DNA from: Pirellula sp.
Lineage (GTDB): Bacteria; Planctomycetota; Planctomycetia; Pirellulales; PNKZ01
Length of the DNA stretch: 64,000 nt
NCBI GenBank assembly: GCA_013822735.1
Contig: PNKZ01000001.1
Coordinates: forward strand, 372,001 to 436,000
Reading direction: 5' to 3'
Under the pieces are notes generated by a model. That model saw only the letters and a list, made by a program, of their open reading frames with translations, did no database searches and was not told the origin of the DNA. The stretch's first letter is position 1, and each line of letters starts with the position of its first letter. Positions 1-9,296 of the stretch are shown here, piece after piece. The position numbers and the translations under genes were made by a program.

Positions 1-1
1 G

Positions 2-1052
2 GCGCTTAATTATGTGCCTTTGGCGTGCCTGTTGCTTCTGCAAAGTCAGGAGTACAAGGAGTTTCGCGATCCCAAAAGTCCTTGGCTCTATGCAACCGAC
101 CAGCCGGCGGTCGTTGTGGAGTACCTGAAACTTGCTTTTTGGCCCGCGAACCAATGCTTAGACGTCGCGTGCCCACAGGCGCAGAGCGTCGGCTGGGAAA
201 TTGCATTATTTGCCGTGCCGCCGTTGCTGTTTTTTTTCGCTTTATCGCCGCCGGCCGGCAATTGCTTGGTTAATCGCGGTGTTTTTCCTCCTCCTGGCAC
301 CCACGTCGAGTTTCCTGCCGGTCATCCAACCGCTGGCGGAACATCGCATGTATTTGCCGCTAGCCGTCGTGGCGTCGGCATGCGTCGTCGGAATTTACCT
401 TACCGCGACGTACGATTCGCCGGCTTCGTCGTCCGCCCGCCTACGGATTGCAAACGTTTTGGGCGCCGGGGTGCTTGTCGCGCTCGTCGTCACCACCTCG
501 CAACGAAACGAAGTCTATCGATCGCGCGTCGCCATGTGGACGGACGTCACGACGAAAAGCCCCGACAACTATCGTGCTTGGGGCAATTTGGCGAACGCCT
601 ATGATTTGCAACACGATTATCCGCGCATGTTGGAGTCGGCGCTACAAGGGCTGCAAGTCAACGAGCGTTCGGACATCGCCAACTTTCAAGCCGGCACTGC
701 GCTGATGAAGCTTAACGACCCCGCCAAGGCCTCGGCATTTCTGCAGCGCGCCATCGAGTTCGAAAACCCTTATGTACGTAAGGATCCGATATTCCGGACG
801 AACCTCGGGGCCACTTTGCGAAACGTTGATCCCGATCGTGCGATCCGTCTTTATCGCGAGGCGCTAGAGATCGATCCATATTGCGTCGAGGCGCTGGTAA
901 ATTTAGGCAACGATCGGGCTCGTCACGGCGACTTTGCCGGCGCAATCCAGGATTACCAGGCGGCTTTGGCCGTCGATCCGCAGGACCAACGCGTGGTCGC
1001 CCTGTTGCAGATGGCACGAGACGATCTGCAAGCGGCGGGCGCGGGATCTTAG
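2..1052 (+). CDS. TPR membrane protein (TMTC-like), 5'-truncated and frameshifted
   Basis: This is the C-terminal part of a polytopic TPR protein that begins before the window. Frame 2 is open from base 2 and encodes family-like sequence (SPWLYATDQPAVVVEYLKL, then WEIALFAVPPLLFF). From about base 235 the continuing homology (APTSSFLPVIQPLAEHRMYLPLA, then TPR units such as YREALEIDPYCVEALVNLG) is in frame 3. Removing one T from the T8 run at 230-237 joins the two frames exactly. The protein resembles the full-length TPR protein at 6944-9253. It ends 11 bp from the convergent HlyD gene. Whether the shift is a sequencing error, a true pseudogene or slippage cannot be told from sequence alone. 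Confidence 0.7.
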
Positions 1053-1063
1053 GCCGGAGACGT

Positions 1064-2104
1064 CTACTCGGCCGAGACAAACACGTCGAGCTGTTGACCG
1101 ACGTAAAGGCGCTCGTTCGTGGGGTCGACGGAGTAGATCACTTGTAGAACCCGCGTGTCGACCCGCTCCGTATTGTCGCCGGTGAGCGATTTTTTCGGCA
1201 CCACGTACGGCTCGACGCGCACGAACGTCAGATCGTATTGCACCTCGGGGCGCCCCTTGAGCATGGCTCGGGCTTTGGCGCCGGGGCGGAATCGAGGGAT
1301 GTCGTACTCGTCGATACTGGCGCGCACATGGAGCTTGTCGACGTTCCCTAAGACGATGAACGACGTGCCGGGGGTGCTGCCCACATATTCGCCGGGACGA
1401 ACGTTGAGCTGCAAGACTTCGCCGTCGACGAGCGCGCGGACCGTGAGGCGGTCGATGTTCGTTTGCACCTGATCAATCTGCGCTTGAGCTTGCACGATTG
1501 CTTGTTCGGAAACTTGGATATCGTAGATCCATGAGCCTGCTTCTAAGAGTTCCAGCTGAGCGCGTGCGTTCTCCGTTACGGCTTTGGCGACGAGGTAGGC
1601 CTGTTCTTTGGAGACGACCTCTTCTTGGCTGATGGCGTTCGTTTTGCGAAGTTGCACCGCTCGTTCGTAGAGCGCGATCTTGTCCTTCAGCATGGCCTCG
1701 GCTTCGGTGACTTTCGACTTGGCGACCGGTCGGTCTTCATCGCGTGGCAGCTTCTTCAATCGCGTGAGCGACGCTTGGGCCTGAGCGAGTTCGGCTTGCT
1801 TGAGCTTGAGCATCGCCATCTGGTCCCGATCGTCGAGGCGAAACAGCGGCTGCCCGGCCTTCACCTTTTGATTCACCTTCACATACACCTCGACGACGAC
1901 CCCCGGCAATTGCGAGCCGACGGCGATATTCTCCGTTTGCGGCTCGACGATGCCGGTGCCGGCCACGGTGTGCGCGAACGGCGTTTTCGGCGGGTTTGCC
2001 GGCGGGGGCGGCGCCGATTGCGGCTGCTGCGCCTTCATCACGTGGTTCACGGCCAATGCGAACAACACGAGAGCGACGACGGGAAGTAAGTAGCGGGTAA
2101 ACAT
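1064..2104 (-). CDS. HlyD/DevB-type periplasmic adaptor of ABC exporter
   Basis: A 346-residue membrane fusion protein. It has an N-terminal membrane anchor (about residues 5-20), a proline-rich linker, a biotinyl-lipoyl-like half motif (IVEPQTENIAVGSQLPGVVVEV), a long Gln/Ala/Lys-rich alpha-hairpin coiled coil (about 85-215), and a beta-barrel part containing VRPGEYV. Such adaptors link an inner-membrane ABC permease to an outer-membrane exit. It is the last gene of the TetR-permease-ATPase-adaptor series, 93 bp after the ATPase gene. The permease type (DevC/MacB class) suggests a DevBCA-like exporter of lipid or small molecule; the substrate is unknown. No TolC-like gene is in the window. 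Confidence 0.85.
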   Translation of the reverse strand: MFTRYLLPVVALVLFALAVNHVMKAQQPQSAPPPPANPPKTPFAHTVAGTGIVEPQTENIAVGSQLPGVVVEVYVKVNQKVKAGQPLFRLDDRDQMAMLKLKQAELAQAQASLTRLKKLPRDEDRPVAKSKVTEAEAMLKDKIALYERAVQLRKTNAISQEEVVSKEQAYLVAKAVTENARAQLELLEAGSWIYDIQVSEQAIVQAQAQIDQVQTNIDRLTVRALVDGEVLQLNVRPGEYVGSTPGTSFIVLGNVDKLHVRASIDEYDIPRFRPGAKARAMLKGRPEVQYDLTFVRVEPYVVPKKSLTGDNTERVDTRVLQVIYSVDPTNERLYVGQQLDVFVSAE

Positions 2105-2156
2105 GGCAAGCGAAGGGGTCAGGGAAGAGGAGTGAGGGGGCAGTAAGAACGGTCAT

Positions 2157-2186
2157 TTAGCCCCGGAGCTTGTCTCCGGGAGTTTC
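2157..2186. repeat. Dispersed 30-bp repeat with hairpin (copy 1)
   Basis: It lies between the ABC ATPase and adaptor genes. It contains a perfect 7-bp stem (CCCGGAG 2162-2168, CTCCGGG 2174-2180). It matches the copy at 15515-15544 at 26 of 30 positions, including the shared 15-mer GTCTCCGGGAGTTTC. It may affect relative expression of the two genes, but that is inference. Confidence 0.5.
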
Positions 2187-2197
2187 TTTATGCGGGA

Positions 2198-2983
2198 CTA
2201 AGACGTTTCCGCGACGGACTCTTCGACCATCGACGGCGTTTTCGGCGGCGGTCCGGGCTTCGGCGTTTGTTCTTCCACGCCGACGACCCGGCCGTCTTCC
2301 ATCGTGGCAATGCGGTCGCCGAATTCGTACACGCGCGGATCATGCGTCACGACAACCACGGCCCGACTCTGCTCGATCGAGATCTCCCGCAGCAGTTCCA
2401 TGATGGTGTGCCCCGTGCGGGCGTCGAGCGCGGAAGTCGGTTCGTCGCAGACCATCAAGCGCGGTTCGCGAATCAGGGCTCGCGCGATGGCGACGCGTTG
2501 CTGCTGACCGCCGGAAAGGTTCGACGGCGGGGCATCGGCGCGATCGCGGAGGTTGACCTTCTCAAGCATCTGGTAGGCCTTCTCCAATGCATGGCGGCGC
2601 GGAACGCCTTTGAGCAACAGCGGCACGCAAACGTTTTCGACGGCCGTGAGCGCGGGGAGCAGATTGAACTGTTGAAAGACGAAGCCGACGTTGTCGCCGC
2701 GGAAGCCGACGAGCTTGCTCGACGAGAGCTTCGTGATTTCCGTGCCGAACACGTGGATGGAGCCGGCCGTCGGGTAGAGAATGCCGCAGACCACGGAGAG
2801 CAGCGTCGTCTTGCCGCAGCCGCTCGGGCCGACAAGGAGCGAAAGCTCGCCGTTGTAGATGTCGAGATCGACGCCGCGGAGCGCGCGCACCAGCGCATTG
2901 CCGTCGCCAAACTCTTTCGTAACGCCGCGGCAAGCGACGGCTACCGTGCGATCCGACGTCGGATTGTCGTGTGTGGCAGGCAT
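2198..2983 (-). CDS. ABC transporter ATP-binding protein (DevA/LolD/MacB type)
   Basis: A 261-residue nucleotide-binding subunit with every expected motif. Walker A is GPSGCGKT (52-59), the Q-loop is in FVFQQFNLLPALTAVENV, the signature is LSGGQQQRVAIARA (156-169), Walker B is LMVCDEP (176-182), and the switch His is in VVTHD (214). Length and motifs match the LolD/MacB/DevA lipoprotein- or lipid-export class. It starts 6 bp after the permease stop and is clearly co-transcribed with it. The C-terminal 20 or so residues are proline-rich and not conserved in type. Confidence 0.92.
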   Translation of the reverse strand: MPATHDNPTSDRTVAVACRGVTKEFGDGNALVRALRGVDLDIYNGELSLLVGPSGCGKTTLLSVVCGILYPTAGSIHVFGTEITKLSSSKLVGFRGDNVGFVFQQFNLLPALTAVENVCVPLLLKGVPRRHALEKAYQMLEKVNLRDRADAPPSNLSGGQQQRVAIARALIREPRLMVCDEPTSALDARTGHTIMELLREISIEQSRAVVVVTHDPRVYEFGDRIATMEDGRVVGVEEQTPKPGPPPKTPSMVEESVAETS

Positions 2984-2989
2984 GACGGG

Positions 2990-4132
2990 CTAACCCTTGA
3001 AGACCACGGCCGGTTCAAGTCGCAATACCTTCCAAACGCTGAACAGCGCCGAGAAAATCACCATCACCAAAATTGAGCCGCCGGTGATCGCCACGACTTG
3101 CCAAGGCATGAAAAACGCGAGCTTGTCGGTGCGACGCATGATGAACTCGCCGAAGAGCATGGCCACGCTGCCGATTCCCAGGCCGAAGCCGATAAAGCCG
3201 ACCGTGAGCGCTTGCAGCATGATCATTCGCACGAGTTGCAAATTGCGGGCCCCCATCGCCTTGAGCGCGCCGAACTGTTTGAGGTTTTCCAAAGTGAACA
3301 TGTAGAACGTCTGTCCGCAAATGGCCGCGCCGACGATGAAGCCGAGCAGCACCGTCGTGAAGAAGTTGAACGGAATGCCGGTCTTGCGGAAGTAGTACCA
3401 GATCGTGGTCCACTCAAACTGCGCGCGGGTCTGGGCCTGCAGATCGGTTTGGGCTTCAATACGTCGGCAAACTTCCTCGGCCGAAACGTCCGGCTTCGGG
3501 TTCGCCAGAATGAACGAGAGCACTTTCCGCTCCATCGGCACAAACGACACCGCTTGGCTGTAGCGCGTGTAAATGATCGGGAAGGTCATGAACGTCTTGC
3601 GCGATTTGCAGACACCGACCACGACGGCGCGGCGATCGTTCATCTCGAACACCTTGCCGGCGGAGAACGGCTCGTCCGGCCAAAGTTGACGAAAGCCGGC
3701 TTCGTCCATAATTACGGCGTCGGGCCGACGCAGGTCGTCGATGGAGCCGACGATGATTTCGCGCGGCGCGCCGACCATCGTGGCGTCGTCGAGGCCGATC
3801 ATGATGATTTGCTGAAACGTTCCTTCTTCGAGCCGGGCGCGCGTAATGCCCTTGTAAAGGCGAACGGCCCAGTCGACCCCTTCCACTCCGCGGACGCGCC
3901 ATAGTTCGTTGTCGGACATCGGTTTGATGTCGTCGACGTACTGCATGTTCTTGTCCATGGCCCAGATCTCGGCGCCTTCGATATCTTTGATCTGGCTCGT
4001 CGTCAGCATCATCAGGCCGCAAAACACGGAGGCTTGCTGCGCGATGAGAAACGCGCCGAAGGTCACGCCCATGATGATGGCGAGATACTTACCGCGGTTG
4101 CCGGTGAGCATTTTCCAGGCGACCCAATTCAT
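2990..4132 (-). CDS. ABC transporter permease, DevC/FtsX type
   Basis: A 380-residue permease with one N-terminal TM (about 17-37), a roughly 220-residue extracytoplasmic domain (MacB periplasmic-core-like), then three C-terminal TMs (FNFFTTVLLGFIVGAAI, MIMLQALTVGFIGFGLGIG, ITGGSILVMVIFSALF). This is the FtsX/MacB topology. The start MNWVAWKML is chosen because its ATG overlaps the TetR TGA as ATGA (4132-4129), giving translational coupling. The longer open frame upstream is only overlap with the TetR gene. Together with the ATPase and adaptor it forms a tripartite exporter. Confidence 0.9.
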   Translation of the reverse strand: MNWVAWKMLTGNRGKYLAIIMGVTFGAFLIAQQASVFCGLMMLTTSQIKDIEGAEIWAMDKNMQYVDDIKPMSDNELWRVRGVEGVDWAVRLYKGITRARLEEGTFQQIIMIGLDDATMVGAPREIIVGSIDDLRRPDAVIMDEAGFRQLWPDEPFSAGKVFEMNDRRAVVVGVCKSRKTFMTFPIIYTRYSQAVSFVPMERKVLSFILANPKPDVSAEEVCRRIEAQTDLQAQTRAQFEWTTIWYYFRKTGIPFNFFTTVLLGFIVGAAICGQTFYMFTLENLKQFGALKAMGARNLQLVRMIMLQALTVGFIGFGLGIGSVAMLFGEFIMRRTDKLAFFMPWQVVAITGGSILVMVIFSALFSVWKVLRLEPAVVFKG

Positions 4133-4815
4133 GACGCGGCCCCCGCGGTTTGGGCGATGCGTGGAAGTTGCGGCACTTCTAGTTTTGCCGCATCGACTCC
4201 GATGCCCGAGAGTGCGGCGAGCGAGAATCGCCAGATATGCGCGGCGAGTTGTTCGGGAACGTTGAGCGCCGCTTCTTCCGGCGGCACCAGCCAACGAACG
4301 ATCGGGCCGGCGATCAGATAGTGGAGGCATTGCCCGACGATGCTGAACGCGGTGCGGTGGCGCACGACGTCGGGAGTTTCGGTCGGGAGGAGCTCGTCGA
4401 GAATGCCGAGCAACACCGTAAACTGCGGGCGGATGTACTCGCGGGCCAGCTCTTCGCAGGCGGCGGATGGTTGCGCGATTTCGCGGAGCATCAGGCGGCG
4501 CTGCCAGTTGTCGTCGCGATTGAGCACGCGGCAGAGAAACGTATAGATGAAGCCGTGCAGCTTGGCGGCGGCGGGCACACCTGCGGGCCATTGAGGCAGC
4601 GGCGTGTTCTGCAACATCTCGCGATGCGCAAGCTTCACGCTCTCGATATAGAGTCGCTCTTTGTCGCCAAAGTGGTAATTGATCGAAGCGATGTTCGACC
4701 CGGCGGCCTGGCAGATGTCGCGAACCGTTGCTTCGCGGAAACCGCGATCGGCAAACGTCCTGCCCGCAGCTTCCAGGATGCGTAGCTTTGTGTCGTCTAA
4801 GGCATTGACGGACAT
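4129..4815 (-). CDS. TetR family regulator with CecR-like C-terminal domain
   Basis: A 228-residue protein. The N-terminal helix-turn-helix (about residues 10-56: AAGRTFADRGFREATVRDI, then SNIASINYHFGDKERLY) is classic TetR. The C-terminal ligand domain (RRLMLREIAQPSAACEELAREYIRPQF) resembles the DUF1956 domain of E. coli CecR (YbiH), which controls the ybh ABC exporter operon. Here the gene heads an exporter operon and is coupled to the permease by a 4-nt overlap, so it probably represses its own operon. A perfect -10 box and an imperfect palindrome lie just upstream. Confidence 0.88.
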   Translation of the reverse strand: MSVNALDDTKLRILEAAGRTFADRGFREATVRDICQAAGSNIASINYHFGDKERLYIESVKLAHREMLQNTPLPQWPAGVPAAAKLHGFIYTFLCRVLNRDDNWQRRLMLREIAQPSAACEELAREYIRPQFTVLLGILDELLPTETPDVVRHRTAFSIVGQCLHYLIAGPIVRWLVPPEEAALNVPEQLAAHIWRFSLAALSGIGVDAAKLEVPQLPRIAQTAGAAS

Positions 4816-4837
4816 GGGCTTACGTCGCTTTTGGAGG

Positions 4838-4870
4838 TGTTAAACAGGCGTTTGAAACAATTGTATTATA
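4838..4870 (-). promoter_or_regulatory. Putative promoter and TetR operator of the exporter operon
   Basis: On the minus strand a perfect TATAAT (4870-4865) lies about 50 bp before the TetR start. Immediately downstream, over the expected transcription start, is an imperfect inverted repeat (4838-4859) with half-sites GTTTCAAAC and GTTTAAC. This layout fits autorepression by the TetR protein. No good -35 box is seen 17 bp upstream, so activity is uncertain. Confidence 0.45.
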
Positions 4871-4931
4871 GGAAGCTTGTCGACCTCGACCAGAGGGATT
4901 CTTGACGGTTTTTTGCGAACGGCCGGCCGAC

Positions 4932-6947
4932 CTAGAGCGATTGATCCAGCGCTGCGCGAAGATCCTGCGCCGTCAGGACATAGAGAAAAATCGTGTCGCC
5001 CGCGCGGGCGTCGGGCCGCCGGCCGACCAAGTAGCGGCAGAGTCGGGCGTACTCGAGATCGGCGAGATCACGCTGGAGATAACCTGCCGCGACGCGCGGG
5101 TAGCGCTGCAGCAATTCGTCGCGCCGCGCGCCGCTCGCTTTAGCAAGCGCGGCGTCGATTTGGCGCAGCCCTCGATAGGCTCGCTCGCGATCGATGGTCC
5201 AAGGTCCGCAAACGGTGCCGTACATGCGATGCAATTCCGTGACCGACACGCAGTAGATGCCGGGCTCCAACGGCGGGAGTGTTTCCGGCGCCTCGAGGCG
5301 CGCTCCGCGCGGCAAAGCAAGCGCGTCGATGCCGTGATATTTCGGCGAGGCGGTGCCAAAGTATCCGAGGTAGATGTTTTGTTTCTTTGTGGGATCGGTT
5401 TGCAGTTCGCTGATCCGAGGGGCAACGCGCGTAAGGTCCTGTCCCCAATCGAATGAACTGTCGCACAAGAAGTGCCAACCTTCGTTCGGACCGCCGACGA
5501 CCGGAGTGACGTACGACAAGTAGCCGGGCCATGCGAGGGCCGCTTCGACGGCCGCACTGCCGACGGCTACGGAGAGACAGATGCGCAGCGCGCGCCGCAT
5601 GCCGTTCGTCACCGCACCGCGTCGCACGGCATAGCGCGCTACTCCGCCGATCAGAATCATAAGCGGCGCATAGATGGGGAAGAAATAGCGATCGCCGGTG
5701 TTGAAGCGGCTCACGACGACCACGCCGGCGAACAGTAGGGCAAATACCCAAAGAGGCGCGGTGCCATAGAGTACGCGGGCCGTTTGTCGCCACGGTCGGC
5801 GGACGGCGAAGTGGACGAACAGCAGCGCCGCGAGGCCGACGATCGCCGCCTGTCCCGGCGGCGTTTTCAGCAACCAACAGTACGGCAGATACCAAGCGGT
5901 GCCCGACTCGTAATACGTGTCGCAAAGAAATCCGGGGCGATAGGTATTGCGCTGATGCATAAAGGCCGTGCCGTACAGAAACGCTTCCGGCAACAGACGA
6001 TACTCGCGACAGAGTTCGACGGTGCCGGTGACCGTGTCACGGCGCTCCAGCGCCCAATCCCAATCGGCTTGGAACTTGCCGTCGCTCGTTTGCGGCGGAA
6101 AGGCGGAGTAGCGGAAGCCGTAGGAGGCCCAAATTACGCCGATGCCGACGGCGCCTTGCAACAGCAGGAGACCAATCCCGAACCCCAACGTGTGCAAGGT
6201 ACGGCGTGTTCGACACGATGGCTCGCCGACGGCCCGCTTATGCCAAGCGTGCCACGTGCGCAGGGCCAGCAGCAGCACGAACGTCGGCAACAGCAGCAGC
6301 GCCGAGTGCTTAGAAAGGAACGCGCCCGCAAGCACGACGCCGGCGACGATTACTCCGACAATCGTCGGGCGGCGAAGCATGCGCCAGGTCGCGCCGAGGG
6401 AAAGCAGTGAGAAGAGGGTGACGCACATGTCGGATTGTGCGATCGTGGCGTGGGCGAGCATGGCGGGCGAAGTGACGAACAGGGCCAAGCTGAGAAGACC
6501 GCCCCAGCGCCCCCAGAGGCGGCGCGACCAAACATAGATCGTCGCCCCGAGGCCGACGGCGACGACGAGCAGCGCGGCGCGCGAGCGCGCGAGAACGGCG
6601 TCGGCGTCGTTCCATTCGTAACAGAAGACCTTGCCGAATCGGATCGGATTGGCGCGGCGCCATTGCTTGTAGCCCTCGGCCTGCGCGGGATCGTCGACCG
6701 GCAGCGCCGCCATGCAGGCCGGCCATGCTCCGGCGATGCGCTGAGGCCAGTTGCCCGTCTCGGGATTAAGCCGGTAGTCGTTCGTTCGCCAGTAGCTTGT
6801 GCCCGCCGCGATATAAAGCGGCTCGTCCCAGGTGGCGGCGTTCGTCTGCGCCGCGGAGTAGGATGCCGCGGCATAAACGGCGAGCAACACCGCGACGACG
6901 ATTCCTTCGGCGACGGTCGAGTTGCGCGACGTCGACGCCCTGTTCAT
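4932..6947 (-). CDS. GT39-like (PMT/ArnT-type) membrane glycosyltransferase
   Basis: A 671-residue polytopic protein. After the first TM comes the signature of dolichyl/undecaprenyl-phosphate sugar transferases (TWDEPLYIAAGTSYWRTNDY, with the acidic Asp-Glu pair on the first loop). About ten further hydrophobic segments follow, then a soluble C-terminal domain (DWGQDL, YLGYFGTASPKYHG). Such enzymes move a sugar from a lipid carrier to a protein or lipid outside the cytoplasm. The start MNRASTSRN overlaps the stop of the upstream TPR gene as ATGA (6947-6944). Acceptor and donor cannot be named. Confidence 0.75.
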   Translation of the reverse strand: MNRASTSRNSTVAEGIVVAVLLAVYAAASYSAAQTNAATWDEPLYIAAGTSYWRTNDYRLNPETGNWPQRIAGAWPACMAALPVDDPAQAEGYKQWRRANPIRFGKVFCYEWNDADAVLARSRAALLVVAVGLGATIYVWSRRLWGRWGGLLSLALFVTSPAMLAHATIAQSDMCVTLFSLLSLGATWRMLRRPTIVGVIVAGVVLAGAFLSKHSALLLLPTFVLLLALRTWHAWHKRAVGEPSCRTRRTLHTLGFGIGLLLLQGAVGIGVIWASYGFRYSAFPPQTSDGKFQADWDWALERRDTVTGTVELCREYRLLPEAFLYGTAFMHQRNTYRPGFLCDTYYESGTAWYLPYCWLLKTPPGQAAIVGLAALLFVHFAVRRPWRQTARVLYGTAPLWVFALLFAGVVVVSRFNTGDRYFFPIYAPLMILIGGVARYAVRRGAVTNGMRRALRICLSVAVGSAAVEAALAWPGYLSYVTPVVGGPNEGWHFLCDSSFDWGQDLTRVAPRISELQTDPTKKQNIYLGYFGTASPKYHGIDALALPRGARLEAPETLPPLEPGIYCVSVTELHRMYGTVCGPWTIDRERAYRGLRQIDAALAKASGARRDELLQRYPRVAAGYLQRDLADLEYARLCRYLVGRRPDARAGDTIFLYVLTAQDLRAALDQSL

Positions 6948-9253
6948 TTCGGTGCGTCCGGAAGCTTGCCGGCGGGTGCAGGCCCGAGCTGAACACGATT
7001 TGCGGAGTTCCACTGCTGCAGCAGTCGGCGCGCTCCGGCGTTGTCGGGCGACGACTGCAAGACCTCGTCGACGAGGCGTCGGGCTTCGTCTCGTTCGCCG
7101 CGCCCGTAAAGCACGGCGGCCAAGTTGACGCGCGCTTGCGGATGGTCGGGCGCAATGGCCAGCGCCCGACGGTAGGCGGCAATTGCTTCCTCCGCGAGCT
7201 TCCGGCGATAAAGGACGTTGCCCAGATTAAATTGCCAATCGGCGTGTTGCGGATCAATCTCGAGGGCATCCGTGAGCGCGCGTTGTGCGCCCGTCAGGTC
7301 TCCTTCGGCCAGCGCGATGCCGCCGAGCCCGGCTAGCGCGTCGGCCAGCGACGGATCGAGCTCGAGCGCATGCGTGAAGCAGTTGCGCGCTTCGGCGAAT
7401 TTGCCTTGGCTCCCGAAAATGGTGCCGAGATTGCACCAGGCTTGGACGTCGCTAGGATTGTCGTCGAGTGCGGCGGTGAGTTCGCGCACGCCTTGTTCCG
7501 GGCGACCGGTGCGCGCGTAGAGTAGGCCTAGGCTCGCGCGTCCCTTCGGGTAGTGGGGCTTGCGCTCGAGTGCCGCCTGGAGATGTTCGACGGCCTCGGC
7601 GTAGTGGCCGCCGGGGATGAGCGCGGCCGCCAAGTTGGCATGGGCGTCGGCAAAGCGGGGGTCGATCGCCAGCGCTGCGCGGAAGTCGCGCTGGGCCGCG
7701 TCGAGGCGCTTTTGTTTCAACGCGATCAGGCCGCGGTTGTTGACCGCTTCTTTGAACATCGGTCGAAGCTCGAGCGCTCGATCAATGCCCGCGGTGGCCG
7801 ATGTAAGGCTGCCGTCGTCGATGCGGAGCACGGCGAGATTGTGATGGGCGAGCCAGCACTCCGGGTTCTTGGCGATGGTGTCGGCCCAAACGGCGTCCGG
7901 CCGAGCGTAGAGTTGCGATTGACGATAGGTCATGCCGCCCAACACGCCCAGCACTAGGAGCGCGGCGACGAATTGTGGAATTCGACGATCGGGAACTAGA
8001 CGCACAAATGCCGCGGCGATGAGCGTCAGCGGTGCGACGGCGGAAAGATAGACCCAATGGTCGGCGACGAAACTAAAGAGTTGGCCGTAGATCGGTAGCA
8101 GGCCGAGTTGCGGCAGGAGGGTGCCGCCGAAGCACAAGGCGGCCGCGAGCGGAGCTCCGCCGACGCGCCGGCGGAAAATCCACAAGAGCGGCGGCAACGC
8201 GAGGGCCGAAAGCGGATAGAGCCACTGAGCAGCGTCGCTCGGATCGATTTGCCACCGCGGATAGATGAACGTGAGCGGGTAGGGGAGCAGAATCTTGCCG
8301 AGGTAGAACCAACACGCGCGGCCGGCGATGAGAATGCGATGCGACCAGGGCCAATCAAACTCTTCGCGTCCGGCGCCGAGTACGTTCGTTTCGATATGAA
8401 TGACGATCGCGGCGACGCCGGCGGCAATCGCCAGCATGGGGACGACGCGTAGGAAATCACGCGGCGCGAGCCGGCCCCGATTCCACGCCAGCACGACGAG
8501 GATGACGCCGGGCAGGGCGGCGGCGTTGGTCTTGCTGAGAACCGCGGCGGTAAACAGGCCGATTGATGCGAAGTACCAAGCCGTGCTGCGCGGCGAAGAC
8601 TTCGCGGCGTCAACGTCGGCCGCCGTCAGAGGCGCTTCGGTTGTAGGCGTGGTAAAACCTTCCGACCGCAAATAGGCCGCCAGCGCGGCGAGAAAGAACC
8701 CGAGCGAAAGTGTGTTCTTTCCTTCGGTGATCCACGCGACGGATTCCACGCAAATGGGATGCAAGCCGAACAGGGCGGCGGTGAACCAAGGATGCGGAAC
8801 GGCCAGCAACCGCAAGACGCGAGCCAACATGACGCAGGCGACAAAATGCAGCAGGATGTTGATGACGTGATAGCCGCGCGTCGTCTCGCCGAACGCTTGA
8901 TACTCGAACCACCAAAACGTGTGCAGCAGCGGGAAGTATTGTTGCGTGGCGCCCGGTTCGAGCCAAATGCGCCGCAGCCCGTCGACCGAACGGAGCGGCA
9001 CGTTCTCGACAATATTGTCCGCGTCGTCCCAGAGGAATTCGCCGTCGAGCGCCGGGGAGTATGCCGCGAGCAGGGCGATGAGCAATAGCGCGGGCTTCAG
9101 CCACCCCGCCGGCTTGCGCTTGTCGGTGGAATGGGGAGGGGCGGCTTCGGGACGCGGCGATGTAGATTTCGACGGTACGCCGTCGCCGAGTTCAGCGATG
9201 GCTTCGGTCGCCGTGGCATGATCGGCGGATACGCTGCTTAGGATGCTCGACAT
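6944..9253 (-). CDS. TMTC-like membrane protein with C-terminal TPR array
   Basis: About 769 residues. The N-terminal half is a multi-TM domain beginning FLWDDADNIVENVPLRSVDG, typical of TMTC-like proteins. The C-terminal half (about 440-760) is a continuous TPR array with eight or more units (for example AIDPRFADAHANLAAALIPG). Related eukaryotic TMTC proteins are O-mannosyltransferases. In planctomycetes the role is unproven, but coupling to a GT39-like gene fits protein glycosylation. The ATG at 9253 is preferred over an in-frame TTG at 9280. The gene follows the DUF1573 gene closely. Confidence 0.8.
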   Translation of the reverse strand: MSSILSSVSADHATATEAIAELGDGVPSKSTSPRPEAAPPHSTDKRKPAGWLKPALLLIALLAAYSPALDGEFLWDDADNIVENVPLRSVDGLRRIWLEPGATQQYFPLLHTFWWFEYQAFGETTRGYHVINILLHFVACVMLARVLRLLAVPHPWFTAALFGLHPICVESVAWITEGKNTLSLGFFLAALAAYLRSEGFTTPTTEAPLTAADVDAAKSSPRSTAWYFASIGLFTAAVLSKTNAAALPGVILVVLAWNRGRLAPRDFLRVVPMLAIAAGVAAIVIHIETNVLGAGREEFDWPWSHRILIAGRACWFYLGKILLPYPLTFIYPRWQIDPSDAAQWLYPLSALALPPLLWIFRRRVGGAPLAAALCFGGTLLPQLGLLPIYGQLFSFVADHWVYLSAVAPLTLIAAAFVRLVPDRRIPQFVAALLVLGVLGGMTYRQSQLYARPDAVWADTIAKNPECWLAHHNLAVLRIDDGSLTSATAGIDRALELRPMFKEAVNNRGLIALKQKRLDAAQRDFRAALAIDPRFADAHANLAAALIPGGHYAEAVEHLQAALERKPHYPKGRASLGLLYARTGRPEQGVRELTAALDDNPSDVQAWCNLGTIFGSQGKFAEARNCFTHALELDPSLADALAGLGGIALAEGDLTGAQRALTDALEIDPQHADWQFNLGNVLYRRKLAEEAIAAYRRALAIAPDHPQARVNLAAVLYGRGERDEARRLVDEVLQSSPDNAGARRLLQQWNSANRVQLGPAPAGKLPDAPK

Positions 9254-9296
9254 GCAGTACGACGCCTCAGGCAACGGCAAAAGGAACGCGCTGGCC

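Noticed and set aside
2990-4591. Permease as a 533-residue protein starting at 4591
   Set aside because: The extra N-terminus overlaps the TetR gene and is Arg-rich shadow sequence; MNWVAWKML with the ATGA overlap is the clear start.
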